A stretch of DNA of 64,000 nucleotides from Microbacterium marinilacus (GTDB lineage: Bacteria > Actinomycetota > Actinomycetes > Actinomycetales > Microbacteriaceae). Of the stretch, positions 63,946 to 64,000 are shown in pieces (position 1 is the first letter of the stretch; each line of letters opens with the position of its first letter). Below the pieces are notes generated by a model. That model saw nothing but the letters and a program-made list of their open reading frames with translations, had not been told where the DNA came from and searched no databases. The translations under genes and the position numbers were made by a program. The stretch spans positions 261,036 to 325,035 of the forward strand of contig NZ_JAIJZW010000002.1 of assembly GCF_019753765.1 (NCBI RefSeq), read 5' to 3'.

Positions 63946-64000
63946 TCCGCAACGTCCTGAGGCTGGTGCCGGAGTCCCACCGAGCGATGGTGCCCGGATA
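63942..64000 (+). CDS. Partial gene, probable second IrtB/YbtQ-like ABC subunit
   Basis: Only the first 19 codons are in the window (MIRNVLRLVPESHRAMVPG). The start overlaps the preceding stop (ATGA). By analogy with IrtA-IrtB and YbtP-YbtQ it should be the partner half-transporter; the sequence seen is too short to prove it. Truncated at the window end. Confidence 0.6.
   Translation, partial: MIRNVLRLVPESHRAMVPG

Overview
The window is high-GC, gene-dense DNA from an actinobacterium. The gene content points to Microbacteriaceae, probably Microbacterium or a close relative: a ctaE-qcrC-qcrA-qcrB respiratory operon, SCO4848-type and DUF3039-type small proteins, an ImuA-ImuB-DnaE2 mutagenesis cassette with mycobacterial-type LexA boxes, LigD/Ku end joining, a Tad pilus operon and DtxR/IdeR-like iron boxes. 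There is no rRNA gene, so the genus is an inference. Many genes start with GTG and overlap the previous stop by 1-4 bases, so operons are easy to trace. Most long frames opposite real genes are GC-driven shadows and are not listed.

Layout. 1-4.4 kb: cytochrome bc1 and the aa3 oxidase subunit III (minus strand). 4.5-7.8 kb: trpD, a PolX-like HhH-PHP protein without a polymerase palm, and a CynX/NimT-type MFS carrier. 7.9-14.8 kb: a stand-alone 5'-3' exonuclease and the SOS-controlled imuA-imuB-dnaE2 operon behind two LexA boxes. 14.8-17.8 kb: small membrane protein, XRE regulator, and a MNT-HEPN toxin-antitoxin pair whose antitoxin carries an N-terminal Phd/YefM-type domain and sits behind a TGTACA-type palindrome. 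17.8-22.2 kb: sugar/choline-type nucleotidyltransferase and an ABC exporter whose ATPase has 21 hexanucleotide repeats encoding (Glu-Pro)21. 22.2-26.6 kb: pncB, murI-rph-rdgB and a LysE-type exporter. 26.7-30.6 kb: a guanidine-III riboswitch and its guanidinium exporter gene, which runs antisense into ligD; ku is divergent from ligD. 30.6-36.2 kb: DedA protein, tRNA-Leu and a seven-gene Tad pilus operon. 36.2-50.1 kb: mostly housekeeping and amino-acid genes (prfB, serA, leuB, ilvE, gltX, tRNA-Gln) with three MFS carriers and a TetR. 50.1-64 kb: an iron/siderophore region.

The iron region holds a six-gene siderophore uptake operon (two lipoprotein receptors, a siderophore-interacting reductase, two FecCD permeases, one ATPase) behind an iron box. 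Next to it are an AraC regulator flanked on both sides by the same 18-bp palindrome, a heterodimeric ABC transporter with complementary degenerate ATP sites, a TetR regulator, and the start of an IrtAB/YbtPQ-like ABC pair behind a second iron box. No siderophore biosynthesis gene is visible, so use of foreign siderophores, or biosynthesis encoded elsewhere, is possible. The last gene is cut by the window edge.

The most notable items are the Phd-MNT fusion antitoxin with a YefM-like operator, the ABC pair in which one subunit has lost its Walker A motif, the repeated 18-bp motif around the AraC gene, the guanidine-III riboswitch with a stop-less exporter reading frame, and the palm-less PolX-like protein.
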